Shown here one piece after another: positions 34,453 through 43,094 of a DNA stretch of 64,000 nt; positions within the stretch are counted from its first letter, which is position 1, and each line of letters opens with the position of its first letter. Source of the stretch: Mesonia aestuariivivens (GTDB lineage: Bacteria > Bacteroidota > Bacteroidia > Flavobacteriales > Flavobacteriaceae); the NCBI RefSeq assembly GCF_019311235.1, contig NZ_JAHWDF010000015.1, positions 1 through 64,000 on the forward strand. Direction: 5' to 3'. The notes beneath the pieces were generated by a model. That model was given only the letters and a program-made list of their open reading frames with translations, had not been told where the DNA came from and made no database searches. A program made the position numbers and the translations under genes.

Positions 34453-35361
34453 TTAGATTCGCTCTCCTATTCTTAATTTCGCACTCCTCGCTCGATTATT
34501 TTGTTTAATTTCTTGTTCTTTAGGCACGATTAACTTCCCTACTTTTTTAAATGGAACTTCCACCCGACCAAAAACATCTTTTTCTGGCTCTCCTTCAAAA
34601 AGACCATTTCTAATATATCTTTTCACCAAACGATCTTCTAAAGAATGGTAAGAGATTAAACTTATACGCCCCCCTTTTTCTAAGACTTGTTCTGTTTGTT
34701 GTAAAAAATCTTTTAATACTTCAATCTCTTGATTTACTTCAATACGAATGGCTTGATAAATCTGAGCTAAAATTTTAAATTCTCTATACTTAAACAAATG
34801 CGGCATTAACAATTCTTTTAACTGATCGCCAGTTTCTATAGGTCGTTCACTTCGTTCTTCTACAATTACTCGCGCCAATTTTGGTGAATTTTTCAATTCG
34901 CCATATTGATAAAAAACTGAACGCAACTGCTCTTCAGAATAGGTATTTATTACCTCATAAGCACTTAGCTTTTCCTTCTGATTCATACGCATATCGAGCT
35001 TCGAATCAAACCGTGTAGAAAAACCACGCTCTGCTACATCAAACTGATGAGAAGAAACACCAAAATCACCCAACACACCGTCTACCTTCTTACATCCATA
35101 AAACCGTAAAAACTGTCTTAAAAATTTAAAATTTTCAGGGATAAGCGTAAAACGTTTATCATCAATTTTATTTTGTTTAGCATCAGGATCTTGATCAAAA
35201 GCAAACAATTTTCCGTTTTCATTTAATCGGCTAAGAATTTCACGAGAATGCCCTCCTCCTCCAAACGTAACATCTACATATACACCATTTGGCTTAATAT
35301 TTAAACCATCAACTGTTTCTTTTAATAATACTGGATTATGATATTCCAAATTCTTCATCAA
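34453..35361 (-). CDS. rsmH: 16S rRNA (cytosine1402-N4)-methyltransferase
   Basis: A 302-residue SAM-dependent enzyme that methylates N4 of C1402 in 16S rRNA. It starts MKNLEYHNPVLLKETVDGLN, the family N-terminus, and has the SAM loop YVDVTFGGGGHSREIL, then FDQDPDAK, GVLGDFGVSSHQFD and RGFSTRFDSKLDMRMN, and the C-terminal ISYHSLEDRLVKRYIR and RARSAKLRIGERI. Length is normal. It begins 26 bp inside the end of mraZ, so the two are coupled, as is usual at the start of division clusters. Confidence 0.97.
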   Translation of the reverse strand: MMKNLEYHNPVLLKETVDGLNIKPNGVYVDVTFGGGGHSREILSRLNENGKLFAFDQDPDAKQNKIDDKRFTLIPENFKFLRQFLRFYGCKKVDGVLGDFGVSSHQFDVAERGFSTRFDSKLDMRMNQKEKLSAYEVINTYSEEQLRSVFYQYGELKNSPKLARVIVEERSERPIETGDQLKELLMPHLFKYREFKILAQIYQAIRIEVNQEIEVLKDFLQQTEQVLEKGGRISLISYHSLEDRLVKRYIRNGLFEGEPEKDVFGRVEVPFKKVGKLIVPKEQEIKQNNRARSAKLRIGERI

Positions 35362-35806
35362 GTCCTCCCATTACTTCTTCTGCCAAATCTGCAAAGTCAT
35401 CTGTTGCATCTTCAATAGCAGCTTCATATTTATTTTTATCCCAAATCTCCACGATATTCACCGCAGAAGACAACACGATTTCTTTTTGAAGTTCAGCAAA
35501 ATTTAAAAGATCTTTCGGTACCAAAAGTCGGCCATTAGCATCTACTTCTACCATTTTCACTCCTGCTGTAAACCTTCTTATAAAATCGTTATTTTTCTTT
35601 TTAAAGCGATTAAGTGAGTTTACTTTTTTCATTAAAGCATTCCACTCACTCATTGGATACAATTCTATACATGGCTGAAATACAGCTCTCTTCAAAACAA
35701 AACCATCTTCTAGCATAGGTAGAAGTTGTGATTTCAATTTTGAAGGAACCATCAATCGACCTTTCGCATCGATTTTACATTCATATGATCCAATTAAGTT
35801 TACCAC
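35336..35806 (-). CDS. mraZ: Transcriptional regulator MraZ
   Basis: A DNA-binding repressor with two SpoVT/AbrB-like swapped-hairpin domains (IGSYECKIDAKGRLMVPSKLK and MVEVDANGRLLVPKDLLNFA). I place the start at a GTG ending at 35806, giving VVNLIGSYECK and 156 residues, near the usual length. A GTG further upstream at 35857 lies beyond the -7 box and inside the operator repeats, so it could not be translated from that promoter. MraZ is known to repress its own operon by binding spaced TGGG-type repeats. Here the repeats are GTGGTA at 10-bp intervals. First gene of the division cluster. Confidence 0.9.
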   Translation of the reverse strand: MVNLIGSYECKIDAKGRLMVPSKLKSQLLPMLEDGFVLKRAVFQPCIELYPMSEWNALMKKVNSLNRFKKKNNDFIRRFTAGVKMVEVDANGRLLVPKDLLNFAELQKEIVLSSAVNIVEIWDKNKYEAAIEDATDDFADLAEEVMGGLDEEFGIS

Positions 35807-35823
35807 GTCAAGAATTCTTAATT

Positions 35824-35831
35824 CAAAGATA
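35824..35831 (-). promoter_or_regulatory. -7 box of the mraZ/division operon
   Basis: TATCTTTG on the minus strand, a perfect match to TAnnTTTG. It lies 17 bp before the GTG start at 35806 and implies a leader of about a dozen nucleotides. Confidence 0.8.
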
Positions 35832-35841
35832 TTGAAAATAT

Positions 35842-35867
35842 TACCACTTTTTACCACATTCTACCAC
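35842..35867 (-). promoter_or_regulatory. MraZ operator: three GTGGTA repeats with 10-bp period
   Basis: On the minus strand GTGGTA occurs at 35862-35867, 35852-35857 and 35842-35847, exactly 10 bp apart, that is on one face of the helix. They begin 10 bp upstream of the -7 box and cover the -33 region. Evenly spaced TGG-containing repeats upstream of mraZ are the known recognition pattern of MraZ. The repeat sequence differs slightly from the E. coli TGGGN type. Confidence 0.85.
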
Positions 35868-36055
35868 ATTGTTGATAAGTTTTGATTCCTATACAGTATC
35901 AAAATCGCGAAACCCCCTAAAATTACTGACAAACAGCAGGTTAAAAAAAGTGTAATGAAGTGGGGTGATTAATTGTGAACAAGCTCAAAACTATAAGATT
36001 AAAAATCTATTCTTTATCGGGTCACAATAATTATTCATTCTTAAACAATAATCTC

Positions 36056-36063
36056 TATATTTG
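36056..36063 (+). promoter_or_regulatory. -7 box of the hydrolase/engB transcript
   Basis: TATATTTG, a perfect match to TAnnTTTG, 25 bp before the hydrolase start codon. Confidence 0.7.
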
Positions 36064-36088
36064 TGTTTGCTAACCGCAATTCTCATTA

Positions 36089-36853
36089 ATGAAAGAAGAA
36101 ATTAAATCTGAAGGAAAGTTTAATTATATCGAAAAAGGAGAAGGCACTCCAATAATTATCCTACATGGTTTAATGGGAGGTTTAAGTAACTTTGACGGTG
36201 TAGCACAATTTTTTCCAGAAAACGGTTATAAAGTTGTGATTCCTGAACTTCCACTATACTCCATGCCACTTTTAAAAACAAGTGTAAGTAACTTTGCTAA
36301 ATACATCAAGGAGTTTATCGACTTTAAAAATTACTCAGAAGTAATTTTATTAGGAAATTCTCTTGGAGGCCATATTGCTTTATTAACCACAAAACTGTAT
36401 CCTGAAAAAATTAAAGGCTTAGTGATTACTGGAAGTTCTGGTCTTTATGAAAGTGCCATGGGAGAAAGTTATCCTAAACGCGGCGACTACGAGTACATTA
36501 AGAAAAAAGCGGAAAATGTTTTTTACGATCCTGCGGTTGCTACCAAAGAAATTGTAGATGATGTGTATGCTACTGTTAATAACAGAAATAAGCTAATCAA
36601 AACTTTAGCGATTGCTAAAAGTGCCATTAGACATAATATGGCCAAAGATTTACCTAAAATGAATACCGAAACTTGTATTATTTGGGGTAAACAAGACCAT
36701 GTTACACCACCAGACGTAGCGGAAGACTTTTATAGATTACTCCCAAACTCTAAATTATACTGGATCGATAAATGTGGTCATGCAGCCATGATGGAGCACC
36801 CCAAAAAATTCAATAAATTGTTTCACCATTGGTTAAAAGACAAGCAGCTGTAA
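36089..36853 (+). CDS. Alpha/beta hydrolase
   Basis: A 254-residue cytosolic alpha/beta-hydrolase. The oxyanion-hole motif is IILHGLMGGLSNFDG (about 26-40). The nucleophile elbow is GNSLGGH (Ser near residue 93). The acidic residue lies in IIWGKQDHVTPP and the catalytic His in DKCGHAAMMEHP. All triad members are present, so it should be active; the substrate is unknown, and this subfamily includes esterases and C-C bond hydrolases. It is followed after 3 bp by engB, so the two are co-transcribed. It diverges from mraZ. Confidence 0.88.
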   Translation: MKEEIKSEGKFNYIEKGEGTPIIILHGLMGGLSNFDGVAQFFPENGYKVVIPELPLYSMPLLKTSVSNFAKYIKEFIDFKNYSEVILLGNSLGGHIALLTTKLYPEKIKGLVITGSSGLYESAMGESYPKRGDYEYIKKKAENVFYDPAVATKEIVDDVYATVNNRNKLIKTLAIAKSAIRHNMAKDLPKMNTETCIIWGKQDHVTPPDVAEDFYRLLPNSKLYWIDKCGHAAMMEHPKKFNKLFHHWLKDKQL

Positions 36854-36856
36854 GAA

Positions 36857-37453
36857 ATGGAAATTAAATCTGCCAAGTTTGTAATTAGCAACAGTGACGT
36901 TAAAAAATGTCCTGAGAGCAATTTACCAGAATATGCTTTTATAGGAAGAAGTAATGTTGGTAAGTCTTCTTTAATCAATATGTTAACCAAGCGAAAAAGC
37001 TTGGCTAAAACTTCTGGAAGACCTGGAAAAACTCAGCTCATTAATCATTTTCTAATCAATGAAAATTGGCATCTTGTAGATTTACCAGGCTATGGCTACG
37101 CAAGAGTTAGCAAGAAAGACAAAAAAACATTTCAAAAATTTATTACCGATTATTTTAAGGATAGAAAGCAGTTAATTTCAGCATTTATTTTAGTTGATTC
37201 TCGTCATGAACCACAAAAAATAGATTTAGAATTTATGCAATGGTTAGGCGAAAACATGATTCCGTTTGCGATTATTTTCACTAAAGCAGATAAGTTAAAA
37301 CCTAATGCACTAGAACGAAATGTAGAAGATTATCAGAAAAAATTATTAGAAACTTGGGCGAGCGTGCCTCCTTATTTTATTTCTTCATCTTCTAAAGAAA
37401 TTGGTAGAGATGAAATTATTAATTATATTGAAGAGGTTAATAACTCACTTTAA
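36857..37453 (+). CDS. engB: Ribosome biogenesis GTP-binding protein EngB (YihA/YsxC)
   Basis: A 198-residue GTPase needed for assembly of the large ribosomal subunit. G motifs are complete: G1 [10 protein letters not shown]2 region with [13 protein letters not shown]3 DLPGYGYA, G4 TKADK, and G5 ISSSSKE. The N-terminal [16 protein letters not shown] and the length match the family. Some bacterial homologues are essential for division-linked growth. It is translated with the hydrolase upstream. Confidence 0.96.
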   Translation: MEIKSAKFVISNSDVKKCPESNLPEYAFIGRSNVGKSSLINMLTKRKSLAKTSGRPGKTQLINHFLINENWHLVDLPGYGYARVSKKDKKTFQKFITDYFKDRKQLISAFILVDSRHEPQKIDLEFMQWLGENMIPFAIIFTKADKLKPNALERNVEDYQKKLLETWASVPPYFISSSSKEIGRDEIINYIEEVNNSL

Positions 37454-37656
37454 AAATCTTATTTTTAAATTCTGAGCATTAAAAACATTATTGCGGAGAA
37501 ATTTTAACACGTAATAAATATGTCTAAAACTCCTCCACTTTCTATGTTGTTTAAATATTTATTGAGTTCATTTAAACAATTTGTGTTTATTAATAGTTAT
37601 AAAATACTAAGAACACCTTTATATTTTCAGATTTTAAATAAATTCACCACCACTTA

Positions 37657-37992
37657 CTACTCTTTATTCAATTCTAATTTTTCAGCAAAATAAGCACAGA
37701 AATCTTTCATGGTTTCCATCATTTTCTCATCTTCAGTCGCTCTGTAAAAAGTATCACTTAACGCTACTAAAGTTTGGTGAAAGAAAACTTTCATTTCATC
37801 TACAGGCATATCTTTAGTCCACAAATCTATACGTAAGGTTTCCTGCTGCTTGCTGTCCCAAAGTGAAAGTAGCATCGCTTTTGCCTCTTCATGATCGATA
37901 CCACCATCTTGAGCCGTCCAATTTAAAGCTTCAGGAACATTATTTTCATCTACTTCTACTTGTATTTTTATTTCAGATTTTTTATTTGCCAT
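37657..37992 (-). CDS. gldC: Gliding motility protein GldC
   Basis: A 111-residue soluble protein. The sequence SEIKIQVEVDENNVPEALNWTAQDGG and DLWTKDMPVDEMKVFFHQTLVALSDTF is the recognised GldC pattern. In Flavobacterium johnsoniae GldC supports gliding but is not absolutely required, and its gene lies next to gldB, as here (2-bp gap). The exact role in the gliding machinery is not established. The 200 bp downstream, up to engB, holds no visible gene. Confidence 0.93.
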   Translation of the reverse strand: MANKKSEIKIQVEVDENNVPEALNWTAQDGGIDHEEAKAMLLSLWDSKQQETLRIDLWTKDMPVDEMKVFFHQTLVALSDTFYRATEDEKMMETMKDFCAYFAEKLELNKE

Positions 37993-37994
37993 GC

Positions 37995-38963
37995 TTATGG
38001 TTTTCTAGGTTTATAATTTGATTGTTTAAAAATAGTTTCGGCATCTAACTGCAATACTTCAGCCAAAGAAACCTCGGGATTTTTAGCTGCAAATTGTTTT
38101 ACAATTTGCCACCCCATATATTGTCCTAATTGTGACGGACTTTCATTGTCTAATTGTAATCTAAATTTTGAAAAAGGCGCCAAATTAATAAACCGCTGTT
38201 CTAATTCATTATCTGTATCATATAGCAATTCATGCTCTATAAAATAACGCCATATTTGCTCTTCATTAGTATGTGCCCAAGTTATTTCTTTAGAAGTATA
38301 GCCCATGCGCTGTGCCTCAGAAAAATTGGGAATTAGTTGATCTTTTACATATAAAAGTTTACCATAATAGATCATAGACGCCAAAAAAGTTCTTCCTTCA
38401 GGTTGAGGGGTAAACTTTTTAGCATAGGCTGTAGCGATATCGGGAATAATTTGTTCTTTTCTTAATTTTTTCTTTAAATACGACTGTAAGCCTATATAAA
38501 ATTTATGCTCTTCTCCTAAATACGTATCTAAAGAAACTAACACCACAGTATCTGTGACTATTGTTTGATGACGATAATCTACTTCTGAAGTTACGGTAAT
38601 TACTTTTGGCACTTGGAACTGCGGAAAATAATACTTAAGATGCTGAAAAAGATTCTCTAAGGCTTCTTGCTGCTCAAATTCAGGAAACGCTTTAAGGGTT
38701 TCTCTATTTAATTCTTGCTGGATGGTATCGTTTATCATCTTCACCCAAACCGAATCTGCATATTGTTTTGGGAATAATAATGGATACTCTCTCTTTAACT
38801 TCGGAATATCTTCTGGCGTAGCTTCAGCAAAAACTTTATCAAAACGATCTACCGCTACATTAACAGGAATTTTAGCAATCTCTTCTTCTATCTTCTCGCT
38901 ATCATTTTTACAACTTGTTATGAAATTAATTATCAATAATAAATAGATAATATTTTTGAGCAT
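37995..38963 (-). CDS. gldB: Gliding motility lipoprotein GldB
   Basis: A 322-residue lipoprotein. The signal peptide ends with lipobox ITSC (Cys18). The mature part starts KNDSEKIEEEIAKIPVNVAVDRFDKVFAEATPEDIPKLKREYPLLFP, the typical GldB opening, and the later NFSEAQRMGYTSKEITWAHTNEEQIWRYFIEHELLYDTD block resembles DUF2268/GldB domains. GldB is needed for gliding in F. johnsoniae, although its biochemical function is unknown. It is followed by gldC after 2 bp. Confidence 0.94.
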   Translation of the reverse strand: MLKNIIYLLLIINFITSCKNDSEKIEEEIAKIPVNVAVDRFDKVFAEATPEDIPKLKREYPLLFPKQYADSVWVKMINDTIQQELNRETLKAFPEFEQQEALENLFQHLKYYFPQFQVPKVITVTSEVDYRHQTIVTDTVVLVSLDTYLGEEHKFYIGLQSYLKKKLRKEQIIPDIATAYAKKFTPQPEGRTFLASMIYYGKLLYVKDQLIPNFSEAQRMGYTSKEITWAHTNEEQIWRYFIEHELLYDTDNELEQRFINLAPFSKFRLQLDNESPSQLGQYMGWQIVKQFAAKNPEVSLAEVLQLDAETIFKQSNYKPRKP

Positions 38964-39023
38964 AGACTTATTCTTACAATTGGTTTTAACGCGCTTTCGT
39001 ATTTATAATTATACTTAAAAGCT

Positions 39024-39031
39024 TATTTTTG
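39024..39031 (+). promoter_or_regulatory. -7 box of nadE
   Basis: TATTTTTG, matching TAnnTTTG, 36 bp before the nadE start codon. Confidence 0.6.
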
Positions 39032-39067
39032 CTGCAAAGGTAATTTATAAACTTAAAACATTCGTCC

Positions 39068-39859
39068 ATGCAAGCTGAAAAAGTAGTAGAACATATTGTA
39101 CACTGGTTAAAAAATTATGCGGTAAAAGCCAATGTAAATGGTTTTGTAATTGGTATTAGTGGCGGAATTGACTCTGCTGTAACCTCTACGCTTTGTGCAA
39201 AAACAGGATTAAAAGTTAAATGTTTAGAAATGCCTATTCATCAAGCTGAAAACCAAGTGAGTCGTGGTGCTAGGCATATAGAATGGTTAACCAAAAATTT
39301 TGAACACGCTGAAAAACAACATGTAAATCTAACTCCTGTTTTTGATAGTTTACTGGAAACCTTACCAAAGGTCGAAAATGAAGAAAATCGCTTTATGGCT
39401 TTAGCTAACACACGCGCCAGATTACGAATGACTTCTCTTTATTATTTTGCAGGTTTAGAAGGACTGTTGGTCGCTGGAACCGGAAATAAAGTAGAAGATT
39501 TTGGCGTTGGTTTTTATACCAAGTACGGTGACGGCGGTGTAGATTTGAGTCCGATAGCCGACTTATTAAAAACTGAAGTTTTTGAAATTGCAGCACATTT
39601 AGGGATTCATGATGAAATTTTAAAAGCTGCGCCTACCGATGGATTATGGGGTGACGATCGTACCGATGAAGACCAAATTGGAGCTACCTATCCAGAATTA
39701 GAATGGGCGATGCATATGGACGATTTAGGAAAAACTGCCGATCACTTTACTGACCGAAAATTAGAAGTTTTTAAAATTTATAAAAAACTAAATAGTGCCA
39801 ATCAACATAAAATGCAGCCTATACCAGTTTGTGAGATTCCGCTAAATCTGAAGAAATAA
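39068..39859 (+). CDS. nadE: NAD synthetase, ammonia-dependent type
   Basis: A 263-residue enzyme making NAD from deamido-NAD, ATP and ammonia. The PP-loop ATP motif is ISGGIDSAVTS (about 29-39), and NTRARLRMTSLYYFA, VAGTGNKVEDFGVGFYTKYGDGGVDLSPIADL and the TDGLWGDDRTDEDQIG loop are all conserved. There is no N-terminal nitrilase domain, so ammonia is the nitrogen donor. It ends 1 bp from the end of dnaG on the other strand with no terminator between them. Confidence 0.96.
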   Translation: MQAEKVVEHIVHWLKNYAVKANVNGFVIGISGGIDSAVTSTLCAKTGLKVKCLEMPIHQAENQVSRGARHIEWLTKNFEHAEKQHVNLTPVFDSLLETLPKVENEENRFMALANTRARLRMTSLYYFAGLEGLLVAGTGNKVEDFGVGFYTKYGDGGVDLSPIADLLKTEVFEIAAHLGIHDEILKAAPTDGLWGDDRTDEDQIGATYPELEWAMHMDDLGKTADHFTDRKLEVFKIYKKLNSANQHKMQPIPVCEIPLNLKK

Positions 39860-39860
39860 T

Positions 39861-41828
39861 CTAGAGCACGCGTTTAATACGTTCGGCGATATTCATTTCT
39901 AATTTTTTATATTCAATTACCTGCTCGAGAATTTGATGGTGATGCGCTGCAATATCTTTTTTGGCATCTTCCATGAGCTCTGCTACCTTTTGCTTCACTA
40001 AATGCATACGTAAGTTTAAAATGGTATCGTTTACTTCTCGAGCTTCAAGCTTTGTTTTGGGCTGTACAAAAATATCTTGATCTTCCCAGCGGTGAAGCAC
40101 ATTTTTCTCTTCAGCCATTAATATTGCGGTGATTTCTGAAGCTTGCGCTGCCGTTAATTCATTAATAAAAGTTTCTACTTTTAGGTCTTCTTTGGTATTA
40201 AACTCATAAATAATCTTTTCATATAACGACCTAAATCCATCATTAGTAAATTCAATTTCATCTTCCTGAAGGTCTAAAAATATTTTTTCATAAACTTTAG
40301 CTTCCTGCTTTTCTAGCTCTAGTACAAGATTTCCGTCACTATCTTCTTTATAAACATATTCTTCAAACAAATCTTCCACTTTACCGTAACGCAACAGCAA
40401 GCTTATAATATGACGCTCTAACTCAAATTGACGATCTACTTTTGGCCGAACTTCTTTCGGTTGCTTAATAACCTCAAAATTTCCCTTTTTGGGTGTATAT
40501 TTACCACTACCCCCCGATTCTTTATTGTTTTTCGCATTTAATTGCGCGAGTGTACTGTACAAAACATCTTCTGAGACATCCATAATTCGCGTACATTCTT
40601 TCAAGTAAATTTCTTGCTGAATTTGATCTGGTATTTTAGCAATGCTGTTTACCATATCCCGAACAACTTCTGCCTTTTTTATGGGATCGCCTTCAGCTTG
40701 ATTCACCAAAAGTGAAGCTTTAAAACTGATAAAATCTTTTGAATTTTGCTGAAGAAAATCTTGAATCTCTTCTTGTGTATTAGCTTTTGCAAAACTATCG
40801 GGATCTTCGCCTTCAGGGAACGTACAAACTTTTACATTCATTCCCTGTTCTAAAATTAAATCTATACCGCGCATAGAAGCACGAAGTCCCGCAGCATCGC
40901 CATCAAAAAGTACGGTAATGTTTTTGGTTAGCCTATTAATGAGCCTAATTTGATCTGCTGTTAATGCTGTACCCGAAGAAGCGACTACATTTTCTATTCC
41001 TACCTGATGCATTTGAATTACATCGGTATAGCCTTCTACTAAATAGCAATTATCCTCTTTGGCAATGCTTTGTTTGGCATGATAAATACCATACAGCACT
41101 TTACTCTTATGGTAAATATCACTTTCTGGAGAATTAAGGTATTTAGCCGCTTTTTTATCGTTGGTTAAAATTCTACCTCCAAAACCTAGCGTTCTGCCAG
41201 ACATAGAATGAATAGGAAACATCACTCGCCCTTTAAAGCGGTCAAACTTTTTTTGCTCCTTCACAATACTAAGTCCGGTTTTTTCTAAAAACGCTAACTT
41301 ATAACCACTTTTTAGAGCTTCTTCCGTAAAGGCATCCCAAAGATCGGGAGAGTATCCTAAATCAAATTTTTTGATGGTCTCGTTGGTAAAGCCTCGCTCT
41401 TTAAAATAGCTTAATCCAATCGCTTTACCTTGTTCGGTTTTGTGTAGTTTTTTCTGAAAAAATTGATTCGCAAATTCTGAAACCAGATACATACTTTCGC
41501 GCTCATCGGCCTGCTGCTTTTGCTCGTCGGTTCGCTCGGTTTCTTCAATTTCGATTCCGTATTTTTTAGCGAGGTATTTTATAGCCTCAGGATAATTAAA
41601 ATGCTCGTGCTCCATTAAGAACGCCACGACATTCCCGCCTTTACCACTACTAAAATCTTTCCAGATTTGCTTCACTGGGCTTACCATAAAACTTGGTGAA
41701 CGCTCATCGGTAAACGGACTTAAACCTTTATAATTTGAACCAGATTTTTTTAGTTGCACAAAATCACCAATTACCTCTTCTACACGAGCGGCATCAAAAA
41801 CTTGATCTACGGTTGACTTATGTATCAT
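39861..41828 (-). CDS. dnaG: DNA primase DnaG, without N-terminal zinc ligands
   Basis: A 655-residue primase. The N-terminal region keeps the fold-defining sequence of the CHC2 zinc domain (YKGLSPFTDERSPSFMVSP and KDFSSGKGGNVVAFLMEH), but the Cys/His residues that bind zinc in other primases (LCPFH, HCFGCG) are replaced (LSPFT, KDFSSGKGG). The catalytic core and TOPRIM domain are intact: GFGGRIL, LVEGYTDVIQMHQ, VVASSGTALT and FDGDAAGLRASMRG. The C-terminal part, which would bind the helicase, is Lys/Glu-rich. I recall similar changes in other flavobacterial DnaG proteins, so this may be lineage-wide. The promoter box is at 41861-41868. Confidence 0.94.
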   Translation of the reverse strand: MIHKSTVDQVFDAARVEEVIGDFVQLKKSGSNYKGLSPFTDERSPSFMVSPVKQIWKDFSSGKGGNVVAFLMEHEHFNYPEAIKYLAKKYGIEIEETERTDEQKQQADERESMYLVSEFANQFFQKKLHKTEQGKAIGLSYFKERGFTNETIKKFDLGYSPDLWDAFTEEALKSGYKLAFLEKTGLSIVKEQKKFDRFKGRVMFPIHSMSGRTLGFGGRILTNDKKAAKYLNSPESDIYHKSKVLYGIYHAKQSIAKEDNCYLVEGYTDVIQMHQVGIENVVASSGTALTADQIRLINRLTKNITVLFDGDAAGLRASMRGIDLILEQGMNVKVCTFPEGEDPDSFAKANTQEEIQDFLQQNSKDFISFKASLLVNQAEGDPIKKAEVVRDMVNSIAKIPDQIQQEIYLKECTRIMDVSEDVLYSTLAQLNAKNNKESGGSGKYTPKKGNFEVIKQPKEVRPKVDRQFELERHIISLLLRYGKVEDLFEEYVYKEDSDGNLVLELEKQEAKVYEKIFLDLQEDEIEFTNDGFRSLYEKIIYEFNTKEDLKVETFINELTAAQASEITAILMAEEKNVLHRWEDQDIFVQPKTKLEAREVNDTILNLRMHLVKQKVAELMEDAKKDIAAHHHQILEQVIEYKKLEMNIAERIKRVL

Positions 41829-41860
41829 GTGGGCTTAATATCTAGGAAGTTTATCGGTTG

Positions 41861-41868
41861 CAAAAGTA
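41861..41868 (-). promoter_or_regulatory. -7 box of dnaG
   Basis: TACTTTTG on the minus strand, matching TAnnTTTG, 32 bp before the dnaG start codon. Confidence 0.65.
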
Positions 41869-41876
41869 AGAAAATA

Positions 41877-41909
41877 AAAAAAGGATATGTAGTTACTCAT
41901 ACCCTTTTC
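41877..41909 (-). terminator. Terminator after the sigma-factor cassette
   Basis: Imperfect stem AAAAGGATATG / CATACCCTTTT (one mismatch) with a short loop and an adjoining T-run on the minus strand, just downstream of the 358-residue outer-membrane protein gene. Confidence 0.65.
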
Positions 41910-41932
41910 AACATCTAAATAAAAAAACACTT

Positions 41933-43009
41933 TTATAAACTCACCCTCACTCCTAAAGATACATTATGTTGTTCTACTGGATTATCTTTGAACAGGGTAT
42001 TTAAATCGTATTTCGCATACAGCGTCCAATCACCATAACCCATATAGCCGCTGAGTCCGTAAACAAACTTCTCTACATTGTAATCTTCTTTTATCTTTTC
42101 TTTTTTATTTTTCCCATCTTCTTCATATTTTAATTTCTGCTTCGCTCCCAAATTTAAACCAGCATAACCTCCTAAACCAACTTTAAAATGATCTAGGTCA
42201 TAATAAGCAGAATCGTGACCGTACGCAGTTTTCGCTTTACCTAATTCAATATGAAATGGAACAACTAGGTTATAGAGATTTAATTTAGCTTTATCTAATT
42301 CATAAGGGTATTTCTTTAGATTAGTTTGATCTTCATCTTCTACGAAATACTGGTTATCCTTAGCTTTTATTCCATTCATCTGCACACTAAGCCCATAATC
42401 AATTCTTAACCAGCCGGCTTTATTTAGCATCGTATTCCAACCATAGCCTATTTCAAAAAAACGACTCCCTCCCAATTTATAAGGAGAATCACTTAAAGAC
42501 ACATCGTCTATCAACGAATGATTAAGCCCAAAGGCTACAAAAATATCCTTACGTGTTCTACTAGGTATAGAATCGTAATCTTTAAACTTATCTGTTTTCT
42601 TATCATACCTTAAAAACGCTAATGAAGTATAATATTCATCTATTTCTTGTTTTTCTTCTCCGTCTTCACTTTCTACCTGTTCACTATTTCGTTCTAGCAA
42701 AGCTATATTCTCATCGATAATAGTTAACTGACTCTGTATATTTAGTGCTCGCTTTTCTGCAGCTTTATTTTTTAGTTCTTCTGCTTCTGTTGCCGTAATT
42801 TCGTTACTTTCTAAACGCTCGTTAATTTTTTCTACTTCTTGGCGAAGCTTATCTTTTTCAAGCTTTTCGATCTTGTTTTTTTGCTTTTGCAATTCTTCAA
42901 TTTTCAATTCAATATTATTAATAACATTTAATTGTACGACTTGAGCCTGAACTCCAACACCAACAATCAGGGCTAAAAAAAAGGCTACATTGATAATAAT
43001 TGTTTTCAT
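41933..43009 (-). CDS. Predicted outer-membrane beta-barrel protein with N-terminal coiled coil
   Basis: A 358-residue exported protein that I do not recognise as a named family. A signal peptide (1-22, ending VQAQ) is followed by a long coiled coil (about 29-115: IELKIEELQKQKNKIEKLEK, ERLESNEITATEAEELKN). From about 125 the sequence shows alternating beta strands (YYTSLAFLRYDKKTDKFKDY, FFEIGYGWNTMLNKAGWLRIDYGLS, YGLSGYMGYGDWTLYAKYDLN) and ends in an aromatic/aliphatic strand (VSLGVRVSL), as in outer-membrane barrels. It follows the ECF sigma factor and its predicted anti-sigma partner, so it may be a member or target of that cassette. Confidence 0.65.
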   Translation of the reverse strand: MKTIIINVAFFLALIVGVGVQAQVVQLNVINNIELKIEELQKQKNKIEKLEKDKLRQEVEKINERLESNEITATEAEELKNKAAEKRALNIQSQLTIIDENIALLERNSEQVESEDGEEKQEIDEYYTSLAFLRYDKKTDKFKDYDSIPSRTRKDIFVAFGLNHSLIDDVSLSDSPYKLGGSRFFEIGYGWNTMLNKAGWLRIDYGLSVQMNGIKAKDNQYFVEDEDQTNLKKYPYELDKAKLNLYNLVVPFHIELGKAKTAYGHDSAYYDLDHFKVGLGGYAGLNLGAKQKLKYEEDGKNKKEKIKEDYNVEKFVYGLSGYMGYGDWTLYAKYDLNTLFKDNPVEQHNVSLGVRVSL

Positions 43010-43094
43010 AATTTTTTAATGTTAAGCACTTAGCTTCTCCCCTTCCCTTTTAAGGAAGGAAGAAACGTCGTGGATTGATGAATGATAGCTGATT

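Noticed and set aside
35807-35857. Longer mraZ starting at the GTG at 35857
   Set aside because: That codon lies upstream of the -7 box and inside the operator repeats, and the extra residues are not typical of MraZ.
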